From Ascochyta rabiei (lineage: Eukaryota; Ascomycota; Dothideomycetes; Pleosporales; Didymellaceae), in assembly GCF_004011695.2 (NCBI RefSeq), contig NC_082415.1, positions 744,001 to 808,000 on the forward strand: a stretch of 64,000 nt of DNA. Reading direction: 5' to 3'. Within the stretch, counting starts at the first letter, position 1. The number at the start of each line of letters is the position of its first letter. Under the pieces are notes generated by a model. That model ran no database searches and was not told the DNA's origin. It was given only the letters and a program-made list of their open reading frames with translations. The position numbers and the translations under genes were made by a program. Positions 45,001 to 55,656 of the stretch are shown here, one piece after another.

Positions 45001-45841
45001 ATTCGATTTGGCATGTCCAGCTAAAGGCATTCAGATGAGATAGCTCGTGTACATCCACAGGTGATGTCTAATGCATGTTTGGTACGTAAAGCCAGCACAG
45101 TGCAGTGCTACGCATAGACAGAGTCACCCTAGCCCTCGGCCAGAGCACCGAGACAAACGGCAATACTGCGATTGCGATCAAGGGTTAACATGAGGCTTTA
45201 CGAACGTCTCCTTATCACACAGTCAGCCCGAGCCGAGGTTGTGACTCCACCTGCGATGATGGCAACTGGGCACACACAACGGAGCACTAGCTCTCAGTCT
45301 TGCCGACAAGCAGTATGATCGTTCCTGCCCCAGGTCGTTTTCCTGCATCATCGCCATCTAGGTTCCAGACTTCCTGTAGCGCAAGAGAAACCTTGCGTGC
45401 AGCGTATGTCGGAAGCGGTGTTTTCGTAGAGCTACCCAGGACGTCTTCAACGAGCTGTTTGGAAACAGCACAGAAATGGTTGAACGGCCAAGGAACTGTT
45501 CGGAAATAGCACGGAAATGGTAGAACAGCACAGATGAGTATCGTCCTCTGGCACCCAGTGACCTAACGCTTGTGGATTATACTCGCGTCAGTCTCTTTCT
45601 CTCCCAGACTGAACAGCGCACAAAGCCACATAAAACCCAATTTTTTTCGCTCCATCATTGACGATCCACTGCCTGTGTGGTTGGAAGCACGCCATAGAAA
45701 TCCCCAGTCGCGCAATAAAAAGCGGGGTCCCCGCAGAGCAGCCAGCAAGAACGGCAGAGATGGCAAGAAAATGCAAAATATAAAAACACCATGAAGCCAG
45801 CTTAACGCCAAGTCAAGAAGAACCCCCCAACCACTTCCAAC
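42073..45841. other. 3.8-kb intergenic region, no gene recognised
   Basis: Includes the hexamer array at 43.13-43.21 kb. A 121-codon frame at 44275-44640 (starting MPAKAQKGNKATG) and another at 44387-44626 overlap each other and match nothing I know. No convincing intron-exon structure was found. The final 200 bases precede the sulfatase start. Confidence 0.5.
43131..43207. repeat. CTCACG hexamer array
   Basis: About 12-13 hexamers, mostly CTCACG with GTTCACG and CTTACC variants at the left. The minus strand reads as an Arg/Glu or Val/Ser dipeptide run. Confidence 0.93.
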
Positions 45842-48069
45842 ATGACACCCAGCCAGGCGCTCCTCCTCGCCTCAGCGGGCACAGCCGCCTTGGTCCACTC
45901 CGCCGCCAACGCCAGCACAGCCGGCAAACCGAATTTCATCTTCATCATGACAGACGATCAGGACCTGCATCTGGACTCGCTCGACTACCAGCCCGCGGTC
46001 CAGAAGCACTTCAGGCAAGAGGAGACGTGGTTCCAGCGGCATTTCTGCACCGTTGCGCTGTGTTGCCCCTCGCGCGTCTCGCTGCTCACGGGCAAGGCGG
46101 CGCATAATACAAATGTCACCGATGTGGCGGCTCCTTATGGTACTTGAAATCCCCGACAGCAGAAGAAATGAGGAAGAAATGAGGAAGAAATGAGGAAGAA
46201 ACGAGAAAGAGAAAGAGAGAGAGAGGGGAAAGAGAAAAAGAAAGAGAGGGGAAATGTGAGGCTGAAATTAAGAACTGACGTTTGGCAGGGGGATATCCGA
46301 GGTTCATCGAGGAGGGGTTTAATGACGACTACCTGCCGGTGTGGTTGCAGGATGCTGGGTACAATACTTATTACACGGGGAAGATGATGAATGGTAAGGA
46401 TGTAGAGTGGAGATGTGTTCGGCTGTGTATGTTGTTAAAACGGTACCAGGTCACTCGCTCGCCACGTACGATAATCCTCGTATCAACGGCTGGAATGGGT
46501 CGGACTGTGAGTGCCGCACACATCGTTGTAGTTGCGTCTTCCTGACTAGGCAGTCTTGATCGATCCGGGGACTTATGTGTTTTATAATGCGACCATGTCG
46601 CGGAACCACGATCCGGCGAGGAACTATCCGGGGGAGTACTCGACAGATCTGGTAGCAGCCGCTGCTGTTGGGTTTCTCGACGATGCGATCAAGGACTCTG
46701 AACGGCCGTTCTTCTTGGGCGTCGCGCCTATTGCGCCGCACTCGGAGACAATCACCAGCCCGCGACCCGCCAAGTTCAATCCGCCGGTGCCAGCGAAGAG
46801 ACACGAGCATCTGTTCCCGAACGTGACGATCCCGCGCACGCCCAACTTCAATCCAAACACGGTATGTGTGCCACTGATGTGGGTGGGCGGTGGACTAACA
46901 AGCAGCCGCAGACGGGCTCGGCGTCGTACTTCAAGACGCTGCGCCAGCTGAACCAGAGCGAGATCGACTACAACGACGACTGGTACCGCAAGCGTCTGCA
47001 ATCTCTGCAGTCGGTGGACGAGCTGATCGACTCGATCATCGAGCGTCTTTCCGCCAGCCCTGCGGTTCTCAACAACACGTACCTGATCTACACCACCGAC
47101 AACGGCTTCCACATGGGCCAGCACCGCCTGCCGCCGGGCAAGAGCTGCAACATCGAAGAAGACGTCAACATTCCCTTTTTCATCCGCGGACCGGGCGTGC
47201 CCAAGGGCGCGGTGCAGAGGATTCCCTCGTCGCACACGGACATGGTGCCGACTCTGTTCTCGCTCGCGGGGATCCCGCTCCGTGACGACTTTGACGGCGA
47301 GCCCATACCGGTGACGAGCGAGCTGCTGGCCAAGAGCGAGAAGAGCGAGCACGTCAACATTGAGTTCTGGGGCGATTACCTCGTCGAGGGGAATACCTTC
47401 TTCGGGGCTTCGCAGTTCCCGAACAACACGTACAAGCACGTGAGGGTGGTGGGCGGGGACTACGATCTCGCGTATGCCGTGTGGTGCACGAATGAGCACG
47501 AGCTGTATGATATGACGGTATGTCGTTTTTATTCCCATTTACCAAAACGAGACGACGGTGTTCCCATTCATCAAAACGAGACGACGACGATGTTCCCATT
47601 TGCCAAAACGAGACAACGACGTCGTCAATATTCCCATTCACCAGAACGAGACAACACCGGCGTCCCTGTCGTGGCGGTCCGCCCTGTTCATCCAAAGGAA
47701 AAGAACCATGTCGATGCTAACTCACACGCACAGACGGACCCCTACCAACTCACGAACCTGCACGGCACCAACGCAACGGTCAACACGTGGGCCGTGGGGT
47801 CGCTAGCCGCCCGGCTCAACGGCCTGCTGCTCACGCTCAAGCGCTGCAAGGGGCGGGTGTGCAGGCGGCCGTGGGAGACGCTGCATCCGTGCGGGGACGT
47901 GAAGACGCTGCGGGACGCCATGGACAGCAGGTTCGATGCGTTTTACGAGCAGCACCAGCACGCGGTGAGTTTCTCCGAGTGTGCGCCGGGGCAGCTGCTG
48001 GATGTCGAGGGCGCGTTGGAGCCGGTGGTTTGGCGGGACGAGTGGGATGCGTGGAGTTACAGTACTTGA
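45842..48069 (+). CDS. secreted sulfatase (arylsulfatase / glucosamine-6-sulfatase type)
   Basis: Six exons (45842-46139, 46289-46393, 46450-46506, 46554-46861, 46912-47517, 47734-48069) give 569 aa. Signal peptide at 1-25. FIFIMTDDQD is the metal-binding Asp pair. LCCPSRVSLLTG holds the CxPSR motif whose cysteine (second of the CC pair) is converted to formylglycine in active sulfatases. IYTTDNGFHMGQHRLPPGK is the second metal site with the Asp-Asn pair and Lys. Many sequons agree with secretion. Likely role: release of sulfate from organic sulfate esters for sulfur supply. Fungal sulfatases are usually controlled by sulfur limitation, but no site for this was identified. The last intron (216 nt) is four times the normal length, contains tandem repeats and has no stop in frame, so retention would add 72 residues. 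Confidence 0.92.
47525..47660 (+). repeat. imperfect repeats inside the last sulfatase intron
   Basis: Four imperfect copies of a roughly 30-40-nt unit with TTCCCATT(T/C)(A/G)(C/T)CAAAACGAGACRACG, spaced through the intron. The copies have diverged but keep the AAAACGAGAC core. The repeat explains the intron's length. Confidence 0.85.
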
Positions 48070-48328
48070 TCGTGCTCGTGGTGTTGGTGGATGTGCGTGT
48101 TGAGATGAAATGCGCAGTCTATACGGAGTATAGGACCACTGCTATATCTAGTCTCAAAACGCCTTGTTTGGTGCTGGTGTTAAGAAAAGGTGCACAGTCT
48201 GCACAGGACTGTTCTTCTATGATGATGAAATGCGTGGTCTGTATAGAGCTACTGCTGTGTTGAGATGGAATGCGTAGTCTGCACAGAGCTATCACGTGTC
48301 TAGTCTCGTGACGCCTTGTTTGTGCTGC

Positions 48329-48402
48329 TGTCGAGGCTGGTGAGGCTGGTGAGGCTGTCGAGGCTGGTGAGGCTGTTGAGGCTGGTGAGGCTGGTGAGGC
48401 TT
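48329..48402. repeat. GAGGCTGGT nonamer array between sulfatase and UCH37 genes
   Basis: About eight tandem copies of GAGGCTGGT with GAGGCTGTC and GAGGCTGTT variants. It lies 125 bases upstream of the UCH37 start. Just to its left (48110-48300) three diverged copies of a segment containing GAAATGCG(C/T)(A/G)GTCT and a GAGCTA-type stretch also repeat. Confidence 0.88.
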
Positions 48403-48526
48403 GTTCAATCACGACCCCACTACTTCCGCATCGGAACAGTCTCGGAACTGCCGTGACTAAGCGGGCCGGCCCCGTGGCGCCGCAGAAGTGGTGGCGGGCA
48501 ACGCTTCCCACCGACACACGGCAAGC

Positions 48527-49857
48527 ATGTCTGGAGGCTGGAACACGATCGAGTCGGACGCGGTAGGACAGACAGGCGGGGGCGGCATGGCGAGCGTGCA
48601 GGGCTGACACGGCGCAGGGTGTCTTCACGTACCTCATCGAGAAGCTCGGGGTCAAGGATGTGCAGTTTGAGGAGCTCACGACGCTCGACGCCGACGAGCT
48701 GCGGGCGCTCGGCGACGTGTACGGCGTCATCTTCCTGTTCAAGTACCCGACGGGTGAAGAGGCGAGCTCCGTGCCCAGGGACGGCAGGTACGACCACGAG
48801 GCCGCCCGCGAGCTCTTCTTCGCGGCGCAGACGATCCAGAACGCGTGCGGGACCCAGGCGCTGATCTCGGTGCTGCTGAACAAGGAGGGCGAGGTGGACA
48901 TTGGCAAGGAGCTGAGCGAGTTCAAGGCGTTTGCCGGCGAGTTCCCGCCCGAGGTGCGTGGTGCTGCATCCCAGGTCATGTCTGTCGTGTGTGAGGGCGG
49001 GTGGCTAACGTGCGCATCATCTGACAGCTGCGCGGCGAGACGCTGTCCAACTCGGACCTGATCCGCGAGACGCACAACTCGTTTGCCCGCTCGTCGCCCT
49101 TTGTCGACGAGACGCAGCGCACGGCGACCGAGGACGACGATGTGTACCACTTTATAGCGTGCGTGCGACCGTCCCTACCGTCACTGACGTCGGTTATGTC
49201 ACTGACGTCGGTTATGTCACTGACGTCGGTTATGTCACTGATGTCGCCCATGTCACTGATGTCGGTTATGTCACTGATGTCGCCAATGTCACTGATGTCG
49301 GTTATGTCACTGATGTCGCCAATGTCACTGATGTCGGTTATGTCACTGATGTCGCCAATGTCACTGATGTCGCCCATGTCACTGATGTCACTGAGGTCCC
49401 CACCAGCTAGCTAACCAGCCACAGCTACACGTCCATCAACGGCAAGCTCTACGAACTCGACGGCCTGCAGCCCGCGCCCATCCTGCACGGCGCCTGCACC
49501 AACGACGAGTTCCCGTCCAAGATCATCCCCGTGCTGCAGCGCCGCATCGCGCGCTACCCGGCGACGGAGATTCGCTTCAACCTCATGGCGTGCGTGCGCG
49601 ATCTGCGGCTGCGCGCGCGCGAGCTTGGCGACGACGAGGGGCTCGAGGACCAGGAGGACAAGCGGGCACAGTGGCTGTGGGAGAACTCTCTGCGGCGCCA
49701 CAACTTTGTCGGCTTCGTGGGCGAGCTGCTCAAGGGCGTGGTCAAGGCCAAGCTCGAGCAGGGCGGCGGCGCCTACGACAAGTGGGTCGACGAGGCCAAG
49801 GGCCGGACCAAGAAGCGGAGGGAGGACGCGAGGAAGCAGGGCGTGGCGGTGGAGTGA
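48527..49857 (+). CDS. UCH2: ubiquitin C-terminal hydrolase UCH37/UCHL5 (Uch2)
   Basis: Four exons (48527-48562, 48618-48953, 49028-49158, 49425-49857) give 311 aa. This cysteine protease edits ubiquitin chains at the 19S proteasome and in chromatin complexes. Seen: start [20 protein letters not shown]; catalytic Cys in [15 protein letters not shown]; catalytic His in DDDVYHFIA; catalytic Asp in KLYELDGLQ; and the UCH37-type C-terminal extension ([14 protein letters not shown], then a Lys/Arg-rich end) that binds Rpn13-like adaptors in relatives. The first exon encodes only 12 residues. Intron 3 (266 nt) is expanded by a minisatellite. It separates the catalytic His from the catalytic Asp, so correct splicing is essential for activity. 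Confidence 0.95.
49180..49397 (+). repeat. 18-bp minisatellite filling UCH37 intron 3
   Basis: About 12 tandem copies of GTCACTGAYGTCGGTTAT. The first three are identical (TGACGTCGGTTAT). Later copies have TGATGTC and alternate between GGTTAT and GCCAAT or GCCCAT endings, making a 36-bp higher-order pattern. The array fills nearly the whole intron. Confidence 0.96.
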
Positions 49858-49865
49858 GTAGCCGA

Positions 49866-49965
49866 GAAAGGACGGTCTTGGACGGTCTTTCAAGATGGCA
49901 GTTTCTGAGAATGGCATGGAAGGACGGTCTTGGACGGTCTTCCAAGATGGTAGTTTCTTCAGAAA
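49866..49965. repeat. direct duplication downstream of UCH37
   Basis: A roughly 42-bp segment (GAAGGACGGTCTTGGACGG start, AAGATGG middle, AGTTTCT end) occurs twice in tandem about 50 bp apart with a few differences. It begins 9 bases past the UCH37 stop codon and so lies in the 3' UTR. A TTGAATG heptamer run (five units, 50090-50122) follows. Confidence 0.88.
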
Positions 49966-50525
49966 GTTTCCGTTTAGACATGTGTTTCGTAAAGTGCCTA
50001 TTGCAGCATGATCTAGATTGACCATTCTTCTCACCTGCCTGCCCAGCGTAATACCTGTCTTTACACATGCAAGTAGCGAGGACCTTTGTTGAATGTTGAA
50101 TGTTGAATGTTAAATGTTGAATGTGTGAAGTAGTATGTATAAGTGTTCTGTCAGGTATTCAGTATAAATATTCTGTACAGTTCTGTACAAGTATCATGTG
50201 CATGGTTCGTCCACAGTTCGGTTCCTCCACAAATGGACCGTGGCTGATCGGCTACAGGCCAAGCACAGACAGGACCCGGGAGTGTGGTTCATGCATGACG
50301 TGTAATGGCCGTGCCGTGCCGTGGAGATGGCTTTGTGCGGATTATTAGCTGGAGAACAAGGTGGACATGCTGCACTTCTGACACGGACACGTCCAACGCC
50401 CGGTTGACGTTGAGGGGCAGATACCAAACCACTGTGGGGCACTCACAGCCTGGGGGGCGTCTTTGTAAACCTCAGTGCACACCCACCCAAGGCCGGTTGG
50501 TAGCTGCACGCACTCACGGCACGCC

Positions 50526-52076
50526 ATGGCCTCACAGGTTGGCTCCATGTCGTCGCACCCCGACTCGTCCTCGCAACCCGCGCACGCCCGCTCGATACAG
50601 TCGTCACGCACCTCAACACCCCGCTCGCGCTCCTCGTCGGCCAGCAGCGCCTCGTCCGACACGACGATGCTCGATGCGCCCACCCACCTCCCCCTCGCAC
50701 CCGCCCGTCCACGCCAGGCCTCGGTCTCGCTGCCCCAGAGCGCGCCGTCCGCCTCCTCGTCCCCTTCCTCTTCTTCCTTTTCCTCTTCCGCCCAGCCCCC
50801 GCCCGCCGACCCCGCCTTCTCGCTGCTGCTCTCCCTGCCCCGCGAGCTGCGCGACCGCATCTACACCTTCGCCCTCACGGCGGCCTACCCCTTCTGGTGG
50901 CCCAGCCATGCGCCCGCCAAGCACGACGTCGCCGTCTCGCTGCTGCAGACGTGCAAGCAGCTCCACGACGAGGCCGCCCCCGTCCTCTACACCGCCAACA
51001 AGTTCCTCTTCACCCACCCGAGCGACTGCAACATCTTCCGCGTCGTCGCCTCGCCCCACGCCGACCGCATCCACAGCGTCTGGTTCCGCATCCGCGAGAA
51101 AGACCTGCGCCTGTGGACCGCCTACCTGAGCAGCAAGAGCGCTGACCGCAGCCTGAAGGCCGACCTGCCCCGCCTGAAGAACCTCTGCATCTTCATGCGC
51201 TGTCTGAGCCTCGGCACCCCGCGCTTGCTGGGCCTGCTGGGCGTCCAGGGTGCAGGCGGTGCAGGCGGTGCAGGCGGTGTGGCCGTGCTTCCGCCGCCCA
51301 TGGCCGTGCAAGTCCAGGCCGTGCAGAACGCCGTGGGCCAGCAGGTCGCCGCCCTCCACCAGCAGTTCCACCACCTGGCCCACGCCGTGGCCGCCACAGG
51401 CCCGCCCGTCATTGTCCCCACGGGCGCCCACCCCGGGCAGCACCTCCCACCCATCCCGCCCCACACGCCCGCCGCCGCACACGCAAACACAGGACCGCAC
51501 CACCACGCTCAGCCCCCACCCCCGCCCCCACCTCCCCCTGCAGTCCCCTTTGCTGCCTTCGCCGCTGGCGCAGTCCCACACCACCACCCTCAGCCTCCTG
51601 CCCCGGCCGCCGCCCAAGGACACCCGAACCTCAACGTCCTCACCACCTTTCTGCGATTCGAGCGCGAGCTGGGCATTGAATCCCTCTGCATGAGCTTGCG
51701 CGAGACACTGCACGACCCCTCACACAGAGTCGTGGCCCATCAGCCCACAGCCCCAGCAGGCGCCGACGCACGCGGCGGGCATCGCGAACGGCGGCGCCAA
51801 GACCGCGAGCGCGAGCAGGAGCGAGACCGGCGGAACGCCCAGAGCGAACACGGCGAGCGAGACAAGTCCGGCGACACAGACACGCCGCGAGAAATCCCCG
51901 ACGTCAAGATTGTCTGCATCATGCGCGTCCCCAAGCCCGAGGTCAGCCGCCTGGTGCGCATGTATCCCGAGGAGCTGAGCGTGGACCGCAACGGCGACGC
52001 CCGCACGCGCTTTCGCCGCCTGCGTGGCGCCGACGTGTGTGTCGAGATTAGCGGCTTCGAAGGCGTGCAGGGCTGA
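50526..52076 (+). CDS. hypothetical fungal protein with an F-box-like (DUF7730-type) domain
   Basis: Single exon, 516 aa from the second in-frame Met (MASQVGSMSSH); a Met at 50475 is also possible. Residues 1-90 are Ser/Pro-rich and disordered. Then comes LLLSLPRELRDRIYTFALT, followed by VAVSLLQTCKQLHDEAAPVLYTANKF and DRIHSVWFRIREKDLRLW, the pattern of a large fungal family of F-box-like proteins with unknown function. The second half has a Gly/Ala run (GAGGAGGAGG), His/Pro-rich stretches and an Arg/Glu-rich segment (RERRRQDREREQERDRR) before a conserved-looking end. Base composition is very GC-rich with C-ending codons, which makes long antisense frames. Function unknown. Confidence 0.78.
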   Translation: MASQVGSMSSHPDSSSQPAHARSIQSSRTSTPRSRSSSASSASSDTTMLDAPTHLPLAPARPRQASVSLPQSAPSASSSPSSSSFSSSAQPPPADPAFSLLLSLPRELRDRIYTFALTAAYPFWWPSHAPAKHDVAVSLLQTCKQLHDEAAPVLYTANKFLFTHPSDCNIFRVVASPHADRIHSVWFRIREKDLRLWTAYLSSKSADRSLKADLPRLKNLCIFMRCLSLGTPRLLGLLGVQGAGGAGGAGGVAVLPPPMAVQVQAVQNAVGQQVAALHQQFHHLAHAVAATGPPVIVPTGAHPGQHLPPIPPHTPAAAHANTGPHHHAQPPPPPPPPPAVPFAAFAAGAVPHHHPQPPAPAAAQGHPNLNVLTTFLRFERELGIESLCMSLRETLHDPSHRVVAHQPTAPAGADARGGHRERRRQDREREQERDRRNAQSEHGERDKSGDTDTPREIPDVKIVCIMRVPKPEVSRLVRMYPEELSVDRNGDARTRFRRLRGADVCVEISGFEGVQG

Positions 52077-52148
52077 CTGAACAGCTGCTCGGCCATGTAG
52101 TCGGATTTACACAGTGGAGCGTTGTCGCACAGCATAGCGTAGTGTAGT

Positions 52149-52262
52149 ATGAAGAAGAAGAAGAAGAAGAAGAAGAAGAAGAGAAGAGAAGAGAAGAGGA
52201 AGAGAAAAGAAGAGAAGAGGAAGAGAAGAGAAGAGAAGAGAAGAGGGAGAAGAAGAAAGGAT
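52149..52262. repeat. purine-rich GAA/AGAAG array
   Basis: A (GAA)n run of about 13 units passes into AGAAGAGAAG and AGAGGAAGAG variants. The purine/pyrimidine strand asymmetry is complete for more than 100 bases. It starts about 70 bases past the stop of the F-box-like gene. Confidence 0.93.
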
Positions 52263-52344
52263 ATGATAGCAAGGGATAGAAAGGGAGTGGAAATGAAGAG
52301 AACGGATGATGGAGAAAGCAGAGGAGGAAGCAATATGAAACGAT

Positions 52345-52770
52345 AGAAATCTACTATTAGATGTTTACTAATAGCTATTTTAAGAGAGTTAAACTACATA
52401 CATTTATCTATCTCTATATTATACATATACTTTATTACCTCTTATAAAGTGCGTTGTAGGTATTTATTCCAAAACAGGGAAATCACATGGATTATGTAAA
52501 GAAAAAGAAAGCGAGGTAGAGAATTACAGTTTCAGTCTCAAGAAAGAAATAGTGTAAGATCTTTTTCTATCTTAAATACCTTTAAATGTCTTAGCTATTA
52601 TACGGTACTACTTCATTATTTACTACAAAGCTAAAAAGAAAAGACATGAAACTAAAACACTTATAGTTAGTAGAAAGAAACTGTACAAAACTCCCATCTA
52701 AAGCTTCTATTCTTCCTTGATTACTTTAAAATGTCTTGGCTATGGTATGGTTACTACTAGAGCTACCTCC
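52345..52770. other. AT-rich island with diverged internal repeat
   Basis: Abruptly AT-rich compared with GC-rich neighbours. Two diverged direct copies of a segment with AAATGTCTTRGCTAT and a following ACGGTACTACT-like stretch occur at about 52545-52615 and 52675-52757. No gene. Composition and decayed repeats suggest a mutated mobile-element remnant, but no element ends were found. Confidence 0.55.
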
Positions 52771-53040
52771 AGAACGCCCTGTTGTCCATCAAGTCCCTGC
52801 TAGTCCTTGCAAGCAAAGTACATCCTTCTCACGGCGACCATCCTCATGACCGCATTGCTGCTGAAGCCCGACTTGCAGCCTCAGACGCAACGGGGTTCAT
52901 TACGAGCTTCTCAGTAGCGCTGGGTAGTATGGTATCTACCTTTAGGTCTACGCCTGTCATTGCGTTCACGGCGGTAACAAACTTATATATCTTAATAACT
53001 CAGTAACGCTCGCGCTGACATCGTTTCGTATCTTCCACCT

Positions 53041-54115
53041 TCACTGCTGGCTAACGAACACGACCAGCACAGCAGCATACGCGGCCGTTGCTGCGATGAC
53101 ATCCTTCCTCTGCGCTGTCGTCAGGAATCCCAGCCAACCGGCGAAACCAACAACGAACCCGGTCACGGTCGCGAGCTTGGCAATCATGTCGTTCTTCAGT
53201 CGCCACAAAACCCACATGGCCGCTATCAGGAAGCCGATTGCGATTACGGTGCCGATGACGGTGACGAAGCGCTGCAGCTTTTGCTCATTCACGTACTTTG
53301 CACCTTTGGTAGATTCGGGGGTCTGCAAGATGGAGTAAGCGCACAAAGACGGAAAAAGTCAAGGTAAGAGAGTCGAGACGGAGGGAGAGTGGTTGGGTGA
53401 GGAGTTGTGGGAGTGGGTGCTGATCAGGGAAATTGCAAACCCAAAGTGGAATACGTACTGTGAATAAGAAGTACAAGAATTTGTCGACACCCCTGGATAT
53501 ATAATCGTTCTCGGCCGGAGTGAACAAGCTAACGAGGTCGGGAAAGGTTTGGGTGGTTTCCTGGCCACGCAGCTTGTACCGCAGCCTGTGTCCCCACCAG
53601 TCTTGGCCGTGATGGAGTTTTGGATTGATGATGTGTCCATCGATGGCCTCGACTGTTCTGTCTGCCGGGGGCTCAAGATGCAGAACCTGACTATACGCAA
53701 TCAAGAGATCGTCCGTGACATCTGTTAGCTGCGTTGCCTGCCATCAGGGTGCGAGTAGACTCGTACAGTAATGCTTGAGGGATTCATCGACCCTCCCATC
53801 AAATCCTGCATGATTCTCAACATCTTCTGGATAGAATCCATCCTTCACGAGCTCGTCGTGCTCGTGTTCCAACGCCCTCAGTTCCTGGCTCAACCCCATG
53901 ATCCGGTACATGGCAAGCTTGTCATACCTTCGAAACACGGCTGCAGACTTGCTGGAATTTTGCGCGAGGTATTCGGAAATGTAGTGTAGATCCTCGATCC
54001 GATGTTGTTCACTGGGTCGAAAGTCCCCTGTTGAGGCAGGATCTAGGTTGGAACGGCCCATCTCCAGATTAATTCGTCTCTCAGATCTCGGCATATCAGA
54101 TAGTGTAGTCGACAT
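53041..54115 (-). CDS. DUF6594-type fungal membrane protein
   Basis: Three exons (54115-53767, 53721-53459, 53322-53041) give 297 aa with consistent phases. The cytosolic part has RIEDLHYISEYLAQ, RYDKLAMYRIMGLSQELRALE and VTDDLLIAYSQVLHLEPP, then LVSLFTPAENDYISRGVDKF. The last exon encodes three close hydrophobic spans (VTVIGTVIAIGFLIAAMWVLW, LATVTGFVVGFAGWLGFL, VIAATAAYAAVLVVFVS). This helical region plus a C-terminal three-span plan is typical of the DUF6594 family, which is large in Dothideomycetes and Eurotiomycetes and has no known function. An upstream in-frame Met at 54163 is possible. Confidence 0.85.
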
Positions 54116-55656
54116 ACTTGAGTGCAAAACTGAGGTGATGGCGAGAGTGACAAGTGGTACCAAAGGCGTTGAAGGTCCTGCTGAGAAGTCAAGGTTGGTC
54201 TAAAGCTTTGTCGTCGCAGCTGCGGGGATGTCGTCTACCCTGGTCTCTTCCCATGTCCGGTGAGAATGCATTCTCAGCTTCAGAAGAAGAATAGAGCTGG
54301 TCGTCAGCCTGCATGAGGTTGTTCGGGTAGAGTTTGGGTGCACGACAGCTGGTGGCGCAACTCAGCTGAACGCTCAGCCTCCCAATTTCATGACTCGATC
54401 GCCACCGACTTCTCGCATCTGATCGTTGAAAGCTCAGGCTGAACATCCCTCACGACAATCGCCTTCGTCCTGGACCTCATTTCTCAAGCCGCGGGTTTTG
54501 TGCACCAAGCCCTAGTTCGCGCTGCAAGCTTCATAATCGACGCCAGGCTTCGGTCCTGACCCCTTGCGAACCCTATGAGTTATCCCCCACAGATATCAGC
54601 TGCGCAGATGCAGAGAGTTCTCGCAACGCAAACTCCGCTGCGCAGAGAAACATCGTGGAACGCGTATGGCCCTTCTGATAACTTCGAAAGAAATCCAGGG
54701 GGCCTACATTTTGAGCGACCGCACCCAAACCACGGAAAGGCGAAACTGAAAAGATTTCTTCTCTTTTGGAGGAAACCAGACGACAGGTAGTGGATGATCA
54801 ACAGTAGAGGTGGACAGAAACTCACGCAATTTGTAAGATCTCCAGAGTGTCTCTTGCCAACGTGCCTTGTCCATCTCTCGACAGGAAAAGCTGATGAACA
54901 TTAGCACCTTGTTTACAGCGCGAACCGAGATCATCATATCTGAGCATGGATCTATGTGGGCTAACCGGCCTCGCAATAGATCGGTAGTGCAACTCACGAT
55001 TTCAAGCGATATCGACTCGCAGACGACTTGTGCCCCTTGATATCGCAGACAGCAGCAGTCTCAGGTCTCCGACCGCATGGTCTTGTCGTGCTGGATTTGC
55101 TCACTCTAGTAGCTGTTGTACTGGCGCGGCGTAACAAATAACTGTCTGCGCTGTTTTTCGGACCGTGTACGTACTAGCAGAAGATGGTGGTCTGGTTCAT
55201 GAGTGCATCTCTGCTGAAGGTGTTCGCCTGTCTGGGTTCTACTTTTGTCTTCCGCTCTCTTTTGGGAGGACGTGTTGGCGCTTTTTCTCGCCCGGGAGGG
55301 GTAAGCTTGACGGTGTAATGCTGCGAATATCAGGCGGCTTATTAACCATATGGAACCAAACAATGTCATGGTGTTTTGGACAAGGGTTGAAGTGGATATG
55401 GTTACTTTGGTTGGTGTGGACATGTACATTTTCTTCTATCCATGATTACTGCTAATGCTACCCAAAGGTGGTGTGGCATATTGAGACATTAACCGGAATC
55501 GGACTAGGAATCGTCTTCTCGCGTTGCTGGTATTTACTTGTGTACAGGCCGGTTCCTGCAAAATAGAAACGGAAATGTACATACCCGCACTTGCGCAACA
55601 TGGACGGCGTGGGCTGATGATACTAGCCAGATCACCGTGTATTCTCCACCATGTTC
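54116..55656. other. intergenic, one possible small ORF
   Basis: A 71-codon plus-strand frame at 54575-54790 (starting MSYPPQISAAQMQR, ending KRFLLFWRKPDDR) is the only candidate. It has no recognised relative and could be a decayed exon. Nothing else was found. Confidence 0.4.

Noticed and set aside
46624..47538. 304-codon frame antisense to the sulfatase gene
   Set aside because: It crosses sulfatase exons and introns without respecting them; composition is an artefact of GC-rich third positions.
43131..49397. Tandem arrays considered as CRISPR
   Set aside because: Units are directly adjacent without unique spacers, and the genome is clearly eukaryotic.
50613..51713. 366-codon Gly/Arg-rich frame antisense to the F-box-like gene
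   Set aside because: Produced by C-ending codons on the sense strand; low-complexity with no domain.
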